A DNA stretch of 64,000 nucleotides. Origin: Hyphomicrobiales bacterium (GTDB lineage Bacteria; Pseudomonadota; Alphaproteobacteria; Rhizobiales; Rhizobiaceae). The stretch spans positions 248,001 through 312,000 of the forward strand of contig UBMU01000008.1 in NCBI GenBank assembly GCA_900466605.1. Direction: 5' to 3'. Of this stretch, positions 55,536 through 64,000 are shown one piece after another. Numbering within the stretch: position 1 is the stretch's first letter; each line of letters starts with the position of its first letter. The notes below the pieces were generated by a model, which made no database searches, was not told the DNA's origin, and worked only from the letters and a program-made list of their open reading frames with translations. Position numbers and translations under genes: made by a program.

Positions 55536-55836
55536 CAATCGGCGTCGGCAAGTTCAACCGAAGGTCCGCGCCCTGCCCAAGACCGATATCAACCGTCTCT
55601 TTGACTAGAAAAATCGCAACCCGGCGATGATTTTGCGTAAAAATACGCCCGCATGAGCTGATTTTTGGCAATTGCGCCAAATTTTTACCAGCCGAAAAAT
55701 TTCTCGTGAATTTTTTTTTGAGCCATGCAAGGATGCGCCCAGCCAGGCCTCCGGGGGGAGGTCGGTGGTTCCGCAGACATGCCTAAACGGCTTGCGGGAG
55801 GACCCAAACAAATAGAAACAAATAGGGCTGCAACTC
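55536..55836. other. Leader and promoter region of the nucleoside operon
   Basis: The 301-base interval is AT-rich around 55620-55720 and holds the inverted repeat at 55664-55681 and a run of nine T just beyond it. No protein-coding frame is convincing. Confidence 0.5.
55664..55681. promoter_or_regulatory. Operator-like inverted repeat before the nucleoside operon
   Basis: TTTGGC-AATTGC-GCCAAA is a 6-6-6 inverted repeat about 155 bases upstream of the binding-protein start. It could be the site of a nucleoside-responsive repressor; no regulator gene is adjacent. Confidence 0.35.
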
Positions 55837-56829
55837 ATGAAAAAATCCCTTCTGACTCTCCTGGCCGTGGCTGCCATGTCCACGACGGCGCTGGCCGCCG
55901 ACGTCAAGCCGGCGCTCGTTTACGGTACCGGCGGGAAGTTCGATAAGTCCTTTAACGAAGCAGCCTTCAATGGCGCCGAGAAGTTCAAGACCGAAACCGG
56001 TATTGCCTACCGTGACTTCGAGCCGACCGGCGACACCCAGGGCGAACAGGCAATCCGCAATTTCGCAAGCCGTGGCTTCAACCCGGTTATCGCCGTTTCC
56101 TTCGCCTGGACCTCGGCCATCGAGAAGGTCGCAGCAGAATTCCCCGACACGAAGTTCGTGATCGTTGACGCCGTCGTCGATAAGCCGAATGTCCGTTCTG
56201 TCGTCTATAAGGAAGAAGAAGGCTCCTTCCTCGTCGGCACACTCGCCGGCCTCGCTTCGAAGACCGGCAAGGTCGGCTTCGTTGGTGGCATGGACATCCC
56301 GCTGATCCGCAAGTTCGAATGCGGCTATGAGCAGGGCGCTCGCTCGGTCAAGGCCGATGTCGAAGTGTTCCAGAACATGACCGGCACGACGGGCGCTGCC
56401 TGGAACGACCCGGTTCGTGGTGGCGAGCTCACCAAGAACCAGATCGATCAGGGTGCGGATGTCATCTACGCGGCAGCAGGTGCGACCGGCCTCGGCGTCC
56501 TGCAGACTGCTGCCGACAACAAGAAGCTCTCGATCGGCGTCGACAGCAACCAGAACCACCTCCACCCCGGCTCTGTCCTGACCTCGATGGTCAAGCGCGT
56601 TGACCTCGCTGTCTATAACGGCTTCAGCGACGTCAAGGGCGACAAGTTCACGGCTGGTGTCCAGGCACTCGGCGTCAAGGAAGACGGCGTTGCTGCCGCC
56701 ATCGACGACAACAACAAGGCCCTGATCACGCCCGAGATGCAGGCTGCGCTCGACAAGGCCAAGGAAGGTATCATCGCGGGAACCATCAAGGTTCACGACT
56801 ACACAACGGACAACGCTTGCCCGAAGTGA
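55837..56829 (+). CDS. BMP-family nucleoside ABC transporter binding protein
   Basis: The 330-residue precursor has a signal peptide (MKKSLLTLLAVAAMSTTALA) with no lipobox Cys, so it should be free in the periplasm rather than a lipoprotein. BMP/PnrA features include GKFDKSFNEAAFNGAEKF, FAWTSAIEKVAAEFPDTKF, GGMDIPLIRKFECGYEQGA and GVDSNQNHLHPGSVLTSM. Relatives bind purine and pyrimidine nucleosides. The genes behind it (ATPase, permeases, cdd, phosphorylases) support nucleosides as the ligand. The Shine-Dalgarno is weak. Confidence 0.92.
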   Translation: MKKSLLTLLAVAAMSTTALAADVKPALVYGTGGKFDKSFNEAAFNGAEKFKTETGIAYRDFEPTGDTQGEQAIRNFASRGFNPVIAVSFAWTSAIEKVAAEFPDTKFVIVDAVVDKPNVRSVVYKEEEGSFLVGTLAGLASKTGKVGFVGGMDIPLIRKFECGYEQGARSVKADVEVFQNMTGTTGAAWNDPVRGGELTKNQIDQGADVIYAAAGATGLGVLQTAADNKKLSIGVDSNQNHLHPGSVLTSMVKRVDLAVYNGFSDVKGDKFTAGVQALGVKEDGVAAAIDDNNKALITPEMQAALDKAKEGIIAGTIKVHDYTTDNACPK

Positions 56830-56843
56830 TCCGTGACTGAGAC

Positions 56844-56880
56844 GGGCGTATGGCGGAGTTGCTCCGTCATACGCCCTTTT
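56844..56880 (+). terminator. Intra-operon terminator after the binding-protein gene
   Basis: A 15-bp stem (GGGCGTATGGCGGAG with CTCCGTCATACGCCC, one G-T pair) with a 3-base loop is followed by TTTT. It should favour the binding protein over the downstream genes. Confidence 0.75.
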
Positions 56881-56897
56881 CGTATTTGGAGCCTGCT

Positions 56898-58409
56898 GTG
56901 ACAGACACGCCCGCTATCGAACTTGTGGGCATCGACAAGAAATTCGGTGCCGTTCACGCCAACAAGGACATCAATCTTACCGTCGCCAAGGGCACGATTC
57001 ACGGCATCATTGGAGAGAATGGTGCCGGCAAATCGACCTTGATGTCGATCATTTATGGCTTCTACCATGCCGATAGCGGTGAGATTCGCGTCAACGGCAA
57101 TGCCGTGACGATCAAGGACAGCCAGGCTGCGATCGCCACCGGGATCGGTATGGTGCACCAGCACTTCATGCTGGTCGACAATTTCACGGTACTCGAGAAC
57201 GTCATGCTTGGTGCCGAAGGCGGCGCGCTGCTGGCCAAGGGTGTTTCTTCCGCGCGTGCCGAGCTGCGCCGCCTGGAGAAGGATTACGGCCTCGAAGTCA
57301 ATCCCGATGCGTTGATCGAAGAGCTTCCGGTCGGGTTGCAGCAACGGGTCGAGATCCTGAAGGCCATGTACCGCGGCGCCGAGATCCTCATTCTTGACGA
57401 GCCGACGGGCGTGCTGACCCCTGCCGAAGCGGACCATCTTTTCAAGATCCTTCGTGTCCTGCGCGACCAAGGCAAGACCGTCATCCTGATCACCCACAAG
57501 CTGCGCGAGATCATGGCGATCACCGACACCGTTTCCGTCATGCGCCGTGGCGAGATGGTCGCGACCCGCAAGACATCAGAAACGACGGTCGAGGAGCTTG
57601 CCGAGCTGATGGTCGGCCGCCGGGTCCTGCTGCGTGTTCAGAAGGGTGAAGCCAATCCGGGCAAGGTGATCCTGTCGGTCCGCAATCTCACGGTCAAGGA
57701 CAATCGCGGCGTCATCATGGTCGACAACGTATCCTTCGATGTCCGGGCCGGCGAGATTGTCGGCATTGCTGGTGTCGCCGGCAATGGGCAGTCCGAATTG
57801 CTGGAGGCTATCGCCGGCATCCGCAAACCGCATTCCGGCGAGATTTTCCTCGACGGCCAGCCGATCGACAAGTCCGATCCGGCGCGGCTGCGCGAGCTTG
57901 GTCTCGCACATATTCCGGAAGACCGGCATCACATGGGGCTGGTACTGAAGTTCGAGGAATACGAGAATTCCGTTCTCGGCTATCACCGCAATCCCGGCTA
58001 CAGCAAGGGTCCACTGCTCGATCTCGACGCGATCCGCAAGGACGCCATGGAGAAGATCGAGAAATACGATATCCGTCCGCCGAACCCCCGGCTGAAAACG
58101 GCGAATTTCTCCGGCGGCAACCAGCAGAAGATTGTCGTGGCTCGCGAGATCGAACGCGACCCGACGGCGCTGATCATCGGCCAGCCGACACGCGGCGTCG
58201 ATATCGGCGCCATCGAATTCATTCACCGCCGAATTATCGAGATGCGCGACGCCGGCAAGGCGATCCTGCTCGTCTCCGTCGAGCTCGACGAAATCCGCGC
58301 CCTTTCAGACCGTATCCTTGTCATGTTTGCCGGCCACGTCGTCGGCGAGAAGACGCCCGATGCCGGTGAACAGACCCTCGGCCTGATGATGGCCGGCATT
58401 GCCGCGTGA
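56898..58409 (+). CDS. Nucleoside ABC transporter ATPase (tandem domains)
   Basis: A 503-residue sugar/nucleoside-type ATPase with two ABC domains. Domain 1 has Walker [27 protein letters not shown] and [12 protein letters not shown]; domain 2 has the degenerate [12 protein letters not shown], as is usual in this class, plus [15 protein letters not shown]. The start is GTG with GGAG seven bases upstream; an earlier in-frame ATG lies inside the terminator hairpin. It powers the two permeases that follow. Confidence 0.93.
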   Translation: MTDTPAIELVGIDKKFGAVHANKDINLTVAKGTIHGIIGENGAGKSTLMSIIYGFYHADSGEIRVNGNAVTIKDSQAAIATGIGMVHQHFMLVDNFTVLENVMLGAEGGALLAKGVSSARAELRRLEKDYGLEVNPDALIEELPVGLQQRVEILKAMYRGAEILILDEPTGVLTPAEADHLFKILRVLRDQGKTVILITHKLREIMAITDTVSVMRRGEMVATRKTSETTVEELAELMVGRRVLLRVQKGEANPGKVILSVRNLTVKDNRGVIMVDNVSFDVRAGEIVGIAGVAGNGQSELLEAIAGIRKPHSGEIFLDGQPIDKSDPARLRELGLAHIPEDRHHMGLVLKFEEYENSVLGYHRNPGYSKGPLLDLDAIRKDAMEKIEKYDIRPPNPRLKTANFSGGNQQKIVVAREIERDPTALIIGQPTRGVDIGAIEFIHRRIIEMRDAGKAILLVSVELDEIRALSDRILVMFAGHVVGEKTPDAGEQTLGLMMAGIAA

Positions 58410-58416
58410 GGCCTTG

Positions 58417-59520
58417 ATGAGCACTGCTTCAGTTCCACTTCCAAATTGGATCAACTACGGCCTCATTCCGCTGTTGAATCTGGTAGTCGCCTTCCTGATC
58501 TCCGGCTTCGTCGTCTGGCTGATCGGGGAGAGCCCGCTTGCCGCCCTGTCGCTACTGATCGAAGGTGCGCTCGGCAGCGGCGAAGGCATCGGCTTCACGC
58601 TCTACTATGCGACAAGCTTTATCTTCACCGGTCTTTCCGTTGCGGTGGCGATCCATGCCGGCCTGTTCAACATCGGCTCGGAAGGCCAGGCCTACCTCGG
58701 CGGCCTCGGCTGCGCGCTGGTGGCGCTGGCGCTCGACCATTATGTGCCGTGGTATGTGACAATGCCGGTGGCGGTCCTTGGCGCGGGCCTTTTCGGCGCC
58801 GCCTGGGCGTTCATCCCGGCTTTCCTGCAGGCGAAACGCGGCAGCCATATCGTCATCACCACCATCATGTTCAACTACATCGGCGCGGCATTAATGGTGT
58901 ACCTGCTGGTGCATGTACTTATTGTTCCCGGCAAGATGGCTCCGGAAACCCGCACCTTCCTTGAAGGCGGTCAGCTTCCGAAACTCGGCTGGCTGATGAA
59001 CCTGGTCGGTGCCAAGCTTGGCGCCGCGCCGTTCAATGTCTCGTTCCTCATCGCGCTTGTTGCCGCCTATTTCGTCTGGCTGCTGATCTGGCGCACCAAG
59101 CTCGGCTTCGAGATGCGGACGCTCGGCGTCAGCCAGAGTGCGGCAGCCTATGCCGGTATTCCCTATGCGCGAACCGTCATGATCGCCATGCTGCTGTCAG
59201 GCGCCCTTGCCGGCATGATGGCTTTGAATCCTGTGATGGGATCATCCGCCCGTCTGCAGGTGGAATTCGTCGGCGGCGCCGGTTTCGTCGGCATTGCAGT
59301 ATCTCTCATGGGAAGAAATCATCCCGTCGGGATCATCTTCTCGGCTATTCTCTTCGGCATCCTTTACCAGGGTGGCGACTGGATCTCCTTCGAGATGCCG
59401 ACCATCACGCGCGAAATGATCCTGGTCATCCAGGGTCTCGTGATCCTCTTCGCGGGCGCGCTGGAATACATGTTCCGCCCTGCGATGGTTCGCGTCTACC
59501 AACAGTTCAAGGCCGCGTGA
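58417..59520 (+). CDS. Nucleoside ABC transporter permease 1
   Basis: A 367-residue inner-membrane permease of the BPD_transp_2 family with about nine to ten helices; FNIGSEGQAYLGGLGCALVA is the typical signature. TLGVSQSAAAYAGIPYARTV is the cytoplasmic coupling loop. It begins 7 bases after the ATPase gene with GAGG upstream, and is the larger partner of the permease pair. Confidence 0.93.
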   Translation: MSTASVPLPNWINYGLIPLLNLVVAFLISGFVVWLIGESPLAALSLLIEGALGSGEGIGFTLYYATSFIFTGLSVAVAIHAGLFNIGSEGQAYLGGLGCALVALALDHYVPWYVTMPVAVLGAGLFGAAWAFIPAFLQAKRGSHIVITTIMFNYIGAALMVYLLVHVLIVPGKMAPETRTFLEGGQLPKLGWLMNLVGAKLGAAPFNVSFLIALVAAYFVWLLIWRTKLGFEMRTLGVSQSAAAYAGIPYARTVMIAMLLSGALAGMMALNPVMGSSARLQVEFVGGAGFVGIAVSLMGRNHPVGIIFSAILFGILYQGGDWISFEMPTITREMILVIQGLVILFAGALEYMFRPAMVRVYQQFKAA

Positions 59521-59532
59521 GGGGAATGGGCG

Positions 59533-60504
59533 ATGGATTATTATGACATCTTCATCAGCGTCCTGAGCTCCACGATCCGCCTGTCGATCCCGCTGATCTT
59601 CACGGCGCTGGCAGGTCTCTTCTCCGAGCGAGCTGGCATCTTCGATATCGGCCTCGAAGGAAAGATGCTCGGTTCTGCGTTTGCGGCAGCGTGCATCGCT
59701 TATCTGACCGGCTCGCCATGGCTCGGTCTCGGCGCCGGTATCATTTGCTCCGTGGCGCTCAGCCTCGTTCACGGCTTTGCCTCGATCACCAATCGCGGCA
59801 ACCAGATCATCTCGGGCGTAGCGATCAACTTCTTCGTCGCCGGTATCACGATCGTCCTCGGCGGCGCCTGGTTTGGCCAGGGCGGCCGCACGCCGCAGCT
59901 GGCGCCGGACGCGCGCTTTGCGCCGATCGTGCTGCCCGGCGCGGATGCGATGCGCGAAGTTCCGGTTATCGGTCCGCTCTACGCCAATGTGATCTCAGGC
60001 AACAACATCCTGACCTATCTCGCTTTCCTCGCGGTCCCGCTTTCCTGGTGGATTCTCTACCGCACCCGCTTCGGCCTGCGGCTGCGCGCCGTCGGCGAGA
60101 ATCCGGGCGCCGTTGATACGGCCGGGATTTCGGTGAGCTGGCTGCGCTATCGCGCCGTCATGTGCGCCGGCATCCTCTGCGGCTTCTCAGGAACCTATCT
60201 TGCGATCGCGCAGTCGGCGGCCTTCATCAAGGATATGTCGGCCGGCAAGGGCTATATCGCGCTTGCGGCGCTGGTCTTTGCAAAGTGGAAGCCGGTGCCC
60301 GTCATGTTTGCCTGCCTGCTCTTCGGCTTCCTCGATGCGCTGGCAAACTTCATGCAGGGCAAGCAGGTTCCTCTGATCGGCGAAGTGCCGGTGCAGATCT
60401 TCCAGGCGCTGCCCTATATCCTCACCTGCATCCTGCTCGCCGGTTTCATCGGCGTGGCGACCCCGCCAAAGGCGGGTGGTGTCCCCTATACGAAGGAACG
60501 TTGA
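59533..60504 (+). CDS. Nucleoside ABC transporter permease 2
   Basis: A 323-residue permease of the same family, with about nine helices. FSERAGIFDIGLEGKMLGSA is the family signature and AVGENPGAVDTAGISVSWLR the coupling loop. It starts 12 bases after permease 1 behind GAGGGG and pairs with it to form the channel. Confidence 0.93.
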   Translation: MDYYDIFISVLSSTIRLSIPLIFTALAGLFSERAGIFDIGLEGKMLGSAFAAACIAYLTGSPWLGLGAGIICSVALSLVHGFASITNRGNQIISGVAINFFVAGITIVLGGAWFGQGGRTPQLAPDARFAPIVLPGADAMREVPVIGPLYANVISGNNILTYLAFLAVPLSWWILYRTRFGLRLRAVGENPGAVDTAGISVSWLRYRAVMCAGILCGFSGTYLAIAQSAAFIKDMSAGKGYIALAALVFAKWKPVPVMFACLLFGFLDALANFMQGKQVPLIGEVPVQIFQALPYILTCILLAGFIGVATPPKAGGVPYTKER

Positions 60505-60508
60505 GAAC

Positions 60509-60898
60509 ATGTCCCACGATCTTTTCGAGGCCGCTCGCGGCGCCATGGCTTTCGCTCATGCCCCCTACTCGAAATTCCCCGTCGGCGCTGCGATCCGCGC
60601 CGAGGACGGCAAGGTCTATACCGGTGCCAATATCGAGAACCTGTCCTTCCCGCAGGGCTGGTGCGCGGAACCGACGGCGATCAGCGCCATGATCATGGGC
60701 GGCGCCAAGAAGATCGTCGAGATGGCCGTCATCGCCGAGAAGCTGCCGCTCTGCCCGCCCTGCGGCGGCTGCCGGCAGAAGATCTCGGAGTTCGCGTCCA
60801 AGGACACGAGGATCTATCTTTGCGATGAAGCGGGCGTGAAGAAGACGATGACTATGGACGAGCTCCTGCCGTTCAGCTTCGAGACCGAACTCGGATGA
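60509..60898 (+). CDS. cdd: Cytidine deaminase
   Basis: Cdd deaminates cytidine and deoxycytidine to uridine forms. The 129-residue protein is the small tetrameric type, with zinc ligands in WCAEPTA (Cys, catalytic Glu) and CPPCGGCRQ (two Cys). The position that is Arg in Bacillus-type enzymes (CAERTA) is Pro here. It begins 4 bases after permease 2 and overlaps the next gene by 4 bases. The ATG at MSHDLFEAA is the family start. Confidence 0.94.
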   Translation: MSHDLFEAARGAMAFAHAPYSKFPVGAAIRAEDGKVYTGANIENLSFPQGWCAEPTAISAMIMGGAKKIVEMAVIAEKLPLCPPCGGCRQKISEFASKDTRIYLCDEAGVKKTMTMDELLPFSFETELG

Positions 60899-61698
60899 GT
60901 GCCGCTCTCGACGTGCTTGCCGGCAAGCTCGGCGGCCTTTCGCCGCGCGTGGGCATTGTGCTTGGCTCCGGCCTCGGTTCACTAGTCGGCGAACTGAAAG
61001 ACGCGCAACGCATCCCTTATCACGACTTGCCGGGTTTCCCGGTCAGCGCGGTTTCGGGTCATGCCGGAGAGGTGGTTGCCGGTTCGCTTGGCGGTGTGCC
61101 TGTCATCATGCTGTCCGGCCGCGTGCACTTCTATGAGAAGGGCGATGCCGGCGCGATGCGGCTGCCGATCGAAGTTCTCAGGGGCCTTGGCATCGAGGCT
61201 TTGATCCTCACCAATTCCGCAGGGTCGCTCCGAGACGACATGCCACCCGGCTCGGTGATGCAGATCACCGACCACATAAACTATTCCGGCATGAATCCGC
61301 TGATCGGCGAGGAAAGCGACCGGCGTTTCGTCGGCATGACCAGTGCCTACGATGCCGGCCTTGCCGACAGGATGCGCAAGGCCGCCGAGACGCTCGGCAT
61401 CGCATTGTCGCAAGGCGTCTATATGTGGTTCTCCGGCCCAAGCTTCGAAACGCCCGCTGAAATCCGGATGGCCCGCATCCTCGGCGCAGATGCCGTTGGT
61501 ATGTCGACCGTGCCTGAGGTCATTATCGCGCGAATGCTGGGCTTAAGGGTTGCGGCAGCGTCCGTTATCACCAACTATGGGGCTGGCATGACCGGCGGCG
61601 AACTGAGCCATGAGGAGACCAAGGATATGGCTCCGATCGGCGGCGCCCGCCTCGCCGCCATACTGAAAGAGATGATCGCAGGAGAACGCGAACAATGA
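60895..61698 (+). CDS. Purine nucleoside phosphorylase (trimeric, class II)
   Basis: The enzyme splits purine nucleosides with phosphate into base and ribose 1-phosphate. The 267-residue protein has VLGSGLGSLVGELK (phosphate loop), SGHAGEVVAG, LTNSAGSLRDDMPPGSVM, YMWFSGPSFETPAEIRM (the base/ribose site) and GMSTVPEVIIARMLG. It belongs to the trimeric PunA/XapA class rather than DeoD. Asn in VITNYGAGMTGG suits 6-oxopurines. It overlaps cdd and deoC by 4 bases each. Confidence 0.94.
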   Translation: MSAALDVLAGKLGGLSPRVGIVLGSGLGSLVGELKDAQRIPYHDLPGFPVSAVSGHAGEVVAGSLGGVPVIMLSGRVHFYEKGDAGAMRLPIEVLRGLGIEALILTNSAGSLRDDMPPGSVMQITDHINYSGMNPLIGEESDRRFVGMTSAYDAGLADRMRKAAETLGIALSQGVYMWFSGPSFETPAEIRMARILGADAVGMSTVPEVIIARMLGLRVAAASVITNYGAGMTGGELSHEETKDMAPIGGARLAAILKEMIAGEREQ

Positions 61699-62471
61699 CC
61701 AGTCATTCCAGCAAGGAGACGGCCGCCGTCGCCCTCTCTCTCCTCGATCTGACGAACCTCAAGGACGACTGCACTGAAGCGCAGATCGACGCGCTCTGCG
61801 CCCGCGCCCAGACGCCCTATGGCAACACGGCAGCGATCTGCATCTGGCCGCGCTTCGTCGCCCGCGCTCGCGCCATCCTGGGAACAGCCCATCCGGTGCG
61901 CATTGCGACCGTCGTCAATTTCCCTTCTGGGGAAATGGAGGTCGCTGACGTCGCCGCGGAAACCCGCGAGGCTATCGCCGACGGCGCCGATGAAATCGAC
62001 CTCGTCATCCCCTATCGCAAGTTCATGACGGGCAGTGCCAAGGCTGTGACAGAGATGGTCGCGGCGGTTCGCGCGGAATGCAAGGATCCGGTTCTTCTGA
62101 AGGTCATCCTCGAGACCGGCGAGATCAAGGATGCGGCGCTCATCCAGCGCGCCTCAGAACTCGCCATCGAGGCCGGCGCCGATTTCATCAAGACATCCAC
62201 CGGCAAAGTCTCCGTCAACGCCACGTTGGAAGCGGCCGACATCATGCTGAGGGTCATCCGTCAGAGCGGTCGCAAGGTCGGCTTCAAGCCGGCGGGCGGC
62301 ATCGGCTCGGTCGCGGACGCGGCGCTCTACCTGAGCCTTGCGGAGACGATAATGGCGCCGGATTGGCCGATGCCATCGACCTTCCGTTTCGGGGCATCTG
62401 GTTTGCTCGACGACATCCTTGCAGTCCTCGGCGGAACGCAATCCACGCCCGCCGCTGCTTCGAGCTATTGA
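61695..62471 (+). CDS. deoC: Deoxyribose-phosphate aldolase
   Basis: DeoC cleaves deoxyribose 5-phosphate to glyceraldehyde 3-phosphate and acetaldehyde. The 258-residue protein has LLDLTNLKDDCTEAQI, VVNFPSGEMEVADV, DEIDLVIPYRKFM, VILETGEIKD and the Schiff-base Lys in DFIKTSTGK near residue 168. Its position after the phosphorylases completes deoxynucleoside breakdown, except for a phosphopentomutase (deoB), which is not in the window. Confidence 0.96.
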   Translation: MTSHSSKETAAVALSLLDLTNLKDDCTEAQIDALCARAQTPYGNTAAICIWPRFVARARAILGTAHPVRIATVVNFPSGEMEVADVAAETREAIADGADEIDLVIPYRKFMTGSAKAVTEMVAAVRAECKDPVLLKVILETGEIKDAALIQRASELAIEAGADFIKTSTGKVSVNATLEAADIMLRVIRQSGRKVGFKPAGGIGSVADAALYLSLAETIMAPDWPMPSTFRFGASGLLDDILAVLGGTQSTPAAASSY

Positions 62472-62472
62472 C

Positions 62473-63798
62473 ATGATCCCGCAGGAAATCATCCGCCGGA
62501 AGCGAAACGGCGGGACGCTTTCCGAAGAGGACATACAATCGTTCATCAACGCCCTCGCCACTGGCCAGCTTTCCGAAGGTCAGATCGGTGCCTTCGCCAT
62601 GGCGGTCTGGTTCAAGGGCATGTCGCGCGAAGAGATCGTGGCGCTGACCCTTGCGATGGCGCGCTCGGGCGACACGCTGAGCTGGTCAGACATCGACCGG
62701 CCAATCGCCGACAAGCATTCGACGGGTGGTGTCGGCGACAATGTTTCCCTGATGCTCGCACCGATAGCGGCAGCCTGTGGGCTGGCTGTTCCAATGATTT
62801 CAGGGCGTGGTCTCGGCCATACCGGCGGAACACTGGACAAGCTCGAGGCCATACCCGGCTATAACGTCACCCCTGACGCTTTGCTTTTCCGCAAGGTCGT
62901 GAAGGATGTCGGTTGCGCCATCATCGGTCAGACGGGCTCCCTGGCGCCTGCCGATGGCAAGCTCTACGCGGTCCGCGACGTCACTGCGACCGTCGACTCA
63001 ATCCCCCTCATCACCGCCTCGATCCTCTCGAAGAAACTCGCGGCCGGCCTGCAGACACTTGTCCTCGATGTCAAGGTCGGCACCGGCGCGTTCATGGCCG
63101 AACCCAAGGATGCCGAGACGTTGGCACGCGCACTTGTCGATGTCGCCAACAGCGCGGGCGTCAGGACATCAGCCCTGATCACCGACATGAACCAGCCACT
63201 AGCCGATGCCGCAGGCAATACCGTCGAAATCCAAAACTGTCTGGATTTTCTGGAGGGCAAAAAGAAGAACACACGGCTGGAGGCCACCGTGCTTGCCTTC
63301 GCGGCCGAGATGCTGGTGGAATCCGGCGCGGCCGCATCGTTGGAGGATGGGGAAGCGAGGGCGACCGCCGCTCTCTCATCAGGCAAAGCGGCTGAGAGCT
63401 TCGGCCGCATGGTTCACCTGCTCGGCGGCCCCTCGGATCTGTTGGAAAGACCGGACAAGTACCTCGTCCGGGCGCCGGTGACGAAGCCGGTCCCTGCGCC
63501 TCGATCCGGGTGGCTTTCCGGCTGCGAGGTACGCGAGATCGGCATGACCGTCGTCGATCTCGGTGGCGGACGACGGCATCCGGACGACCGGATCGATCAT
63601 CGCGTTGGAATATCCGATATTCTGCCGCTCGGCACCCGTATCGAGCAAGGCGATCCAATTGCGCTGGTGCATGCCGCGAACGCGCATGCGGCGGATGCGG
63701 CGGCTGCCGCACTGGCTGCCAACTACAGGATCGGCGACCGCCAGCCTGCAATCGCCGCTGTCGTCTGCGAGCGCATCGTCGCTATTGCTTCAAGCTGA
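62473..63798 (+). CDS. deoA: Thymidine phosphorylase
   Basis: DeoA splits thymidine and deoxyuridine with phosphate. The 441-residue protein has MIPQEIIRRKRNGGTLSEED, the phosphate motif DKHSTGGVGDNVSLMLAP, SGRGLGHTGGTLDKLEAIPG and LVLDVKVGTGAFM. The C-terminal lid domain is complete (with GGGRRHPDDRIDHRVGISDI). It starts one base after deoC and its last 17 bases overlap the opposing protease gene. Confidence 0.97.
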   Translation: MIPQEIIRRKRNGGTLSEEDIQSFINALATGQLSEGQIGAFAMAVWFKGMSREEIVALTLAMARSGDTLSWSDIDRPIADKHSTGGVGDNVSLMLAPIAAACGLAVPMISGRGLGHTGGTLDKLEAIPGYNVTPDALLFRKVVKDVGCAIIGQTGSLAPADGKLYAVRDVTATVDSIPLITASILSKKLAAGLQTLVLDVKVGTGAFMAEPKDAETLARALVDVANSAGVRTSALITDMNQPLADAAGNTVEIQNCLDFLEGKKKNTRLEATVLAFAAEMLVESGAAASLEDGEARATAALSSGKAAESFGRMVHLLGGPSDLLERPDKYLVRAPVTKPVPAPRSGWLSGCEVREIGMTVVDLGGGRRHPDDRIDHRVGISDILPLGTRIEQGDPIALVHAANAHAADAAAAALAANYRIGDRQPAIAAVVCERIVAIASS

Positions 63799-64000
63799 GA
63801 GATCCGTCGGCAACGGAATAAGAGGCAAGCTTCTTGAGGAAGCTCATGCCAACGAGCGTGGAGGTAAGGGCGTCATCCTTCAGGACAAAAGCCTCGACGT
63901 CGCGCACGCGAATTCCACCGATTTCCACCCGATCCAACGTGACATGCGCCGCCTTGGTGGCGCCGTTGGCGGTGTTCACCGAGTAACGGAAATCAAGCTG
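63782..64000 (-). CDS. Retropepsin-like clan AA aspartic protease (partial, C-terminal part)
   Basis: The frame is open to the right edge, so only about 72 C-terminal residues are seen. The pattern FRYSVNTANGATKAAHVTLD, then VEIGGIRVRDVEAFV and LVGMSFLKKLASY matches the C-terminal half of the rhizobial retropepsin-like family I recall as TIGR02281; the catalytic Asp lies beyond the window. Members usually have an N-terminal membrane helix and a periplasmic domain. It runs tail to tail into deoA with a 17-base overlap. Confidence 0.8.
   Translation of the reverse strand, partial: QLDFRYSVNTANGATKAAHVTLDRVEIGGIRVRDVEAFVLKDDALTSTLVGMSFLKKLASYSVADGSLSLKQ

Overview
The window is a stretch of alphaproteobacterial chromosome, most likely from the Rhizobiaceae (Rhizobium/Agrobacterium clade, Sinorhizobium less likely). 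The grounds are a GC-rich composition, the gene order dnaK-dnaJ ... M20 peptidase - GGDEF/EAL - marR - polA, which I recall from Sinorhizobium meliloti, an alpha-r7-like small RNA between marR and polA, a GTTC-N7-GTTC SOS box, CtrA-type TTAA-N7-TTAA boxes and a rhizobial RpoH promoter. As I recall, the C-P lyase genes of S. meliloti are on a megaplasmid, while here they sit near polA on what looks like the main chromosome, which favours Rhizobium or Agrobacterium. Nothing looks like a prophage, IS element or CRISPR array; almost everything is vertically inherited housekeeping or transport DNA.

Layout. 1-14 kb: an adenylate cyclase running off the left edge, dnaJ and dnaK (minus strand, RpoH promoter), a class A penicillin-binding protein, small secreted proteins, an M20 dipeptidase, an MHYT-PAS-GGDEF-EAL cyclic-di-GMP protein and a MarR regulator. 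14-20 kb: polA and a FtsK-type translocase that lacks the membrane domain. 20.9-36.3 kb: phosphonate catabolism in two blocks. phnF reads rightwards; divergently, phnGHIJKL plus a hexapeptide acyltransferase read leftwards. After an interruption (an RNase H paralogue and small proteins of unknown function) come phnC-phnD-phnE-phnE, a DUF1045 protein, phnM and phnN. Pho boxes lie before phnG and phnC, and a perfect inverted repeat in the phnF/phnG gap looks like the PhnF operator. Together the genes import phosphonates, attach them to ribose triphosphate, cleave the C-P bond and convert the ribose product to PRPP. No phnP is present; the DUF1045 protein has the two His-x-Thr motifs of 2H phosphoesterases and is a candidate for that step.

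36-43 kb (minus strand): a short-chain dehydrogenase, gpmA, dapB, an MsbA-type exporter, glucokinase, methylglyoxal synthase and MepA endopeptidase. 43.6-50.9 kb (plus strand): a YejABEF-type peptide importer, a hydroxyacid dehydrogenase and a small membrane protein. 51-55.6 kb: pncB, a secreted protein, msrA, a bicistronic micro-operon of 55 and 33 codons directly under a perfect SOS box, a secreted protein, tRNA-Ser(GGA) and a small membrane protein.

55.8-63.8 kb (plus strand): one compact nucleoside uptake and salvage operon: a BMP-family binding protein, an ATPase, two permeases, cytidine deaminase, purine nucleoside phosphorylase, deoC and deoA, several joined by 4-base overlaps. A retropepsin-like protease gene enters from the right edge and overlaps the end of deoA tail to tail. 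The least explained items are the SOS micro-operon, a possible small RNA with a CtrA box near 9.3 kb, and the DUF1045 protein.
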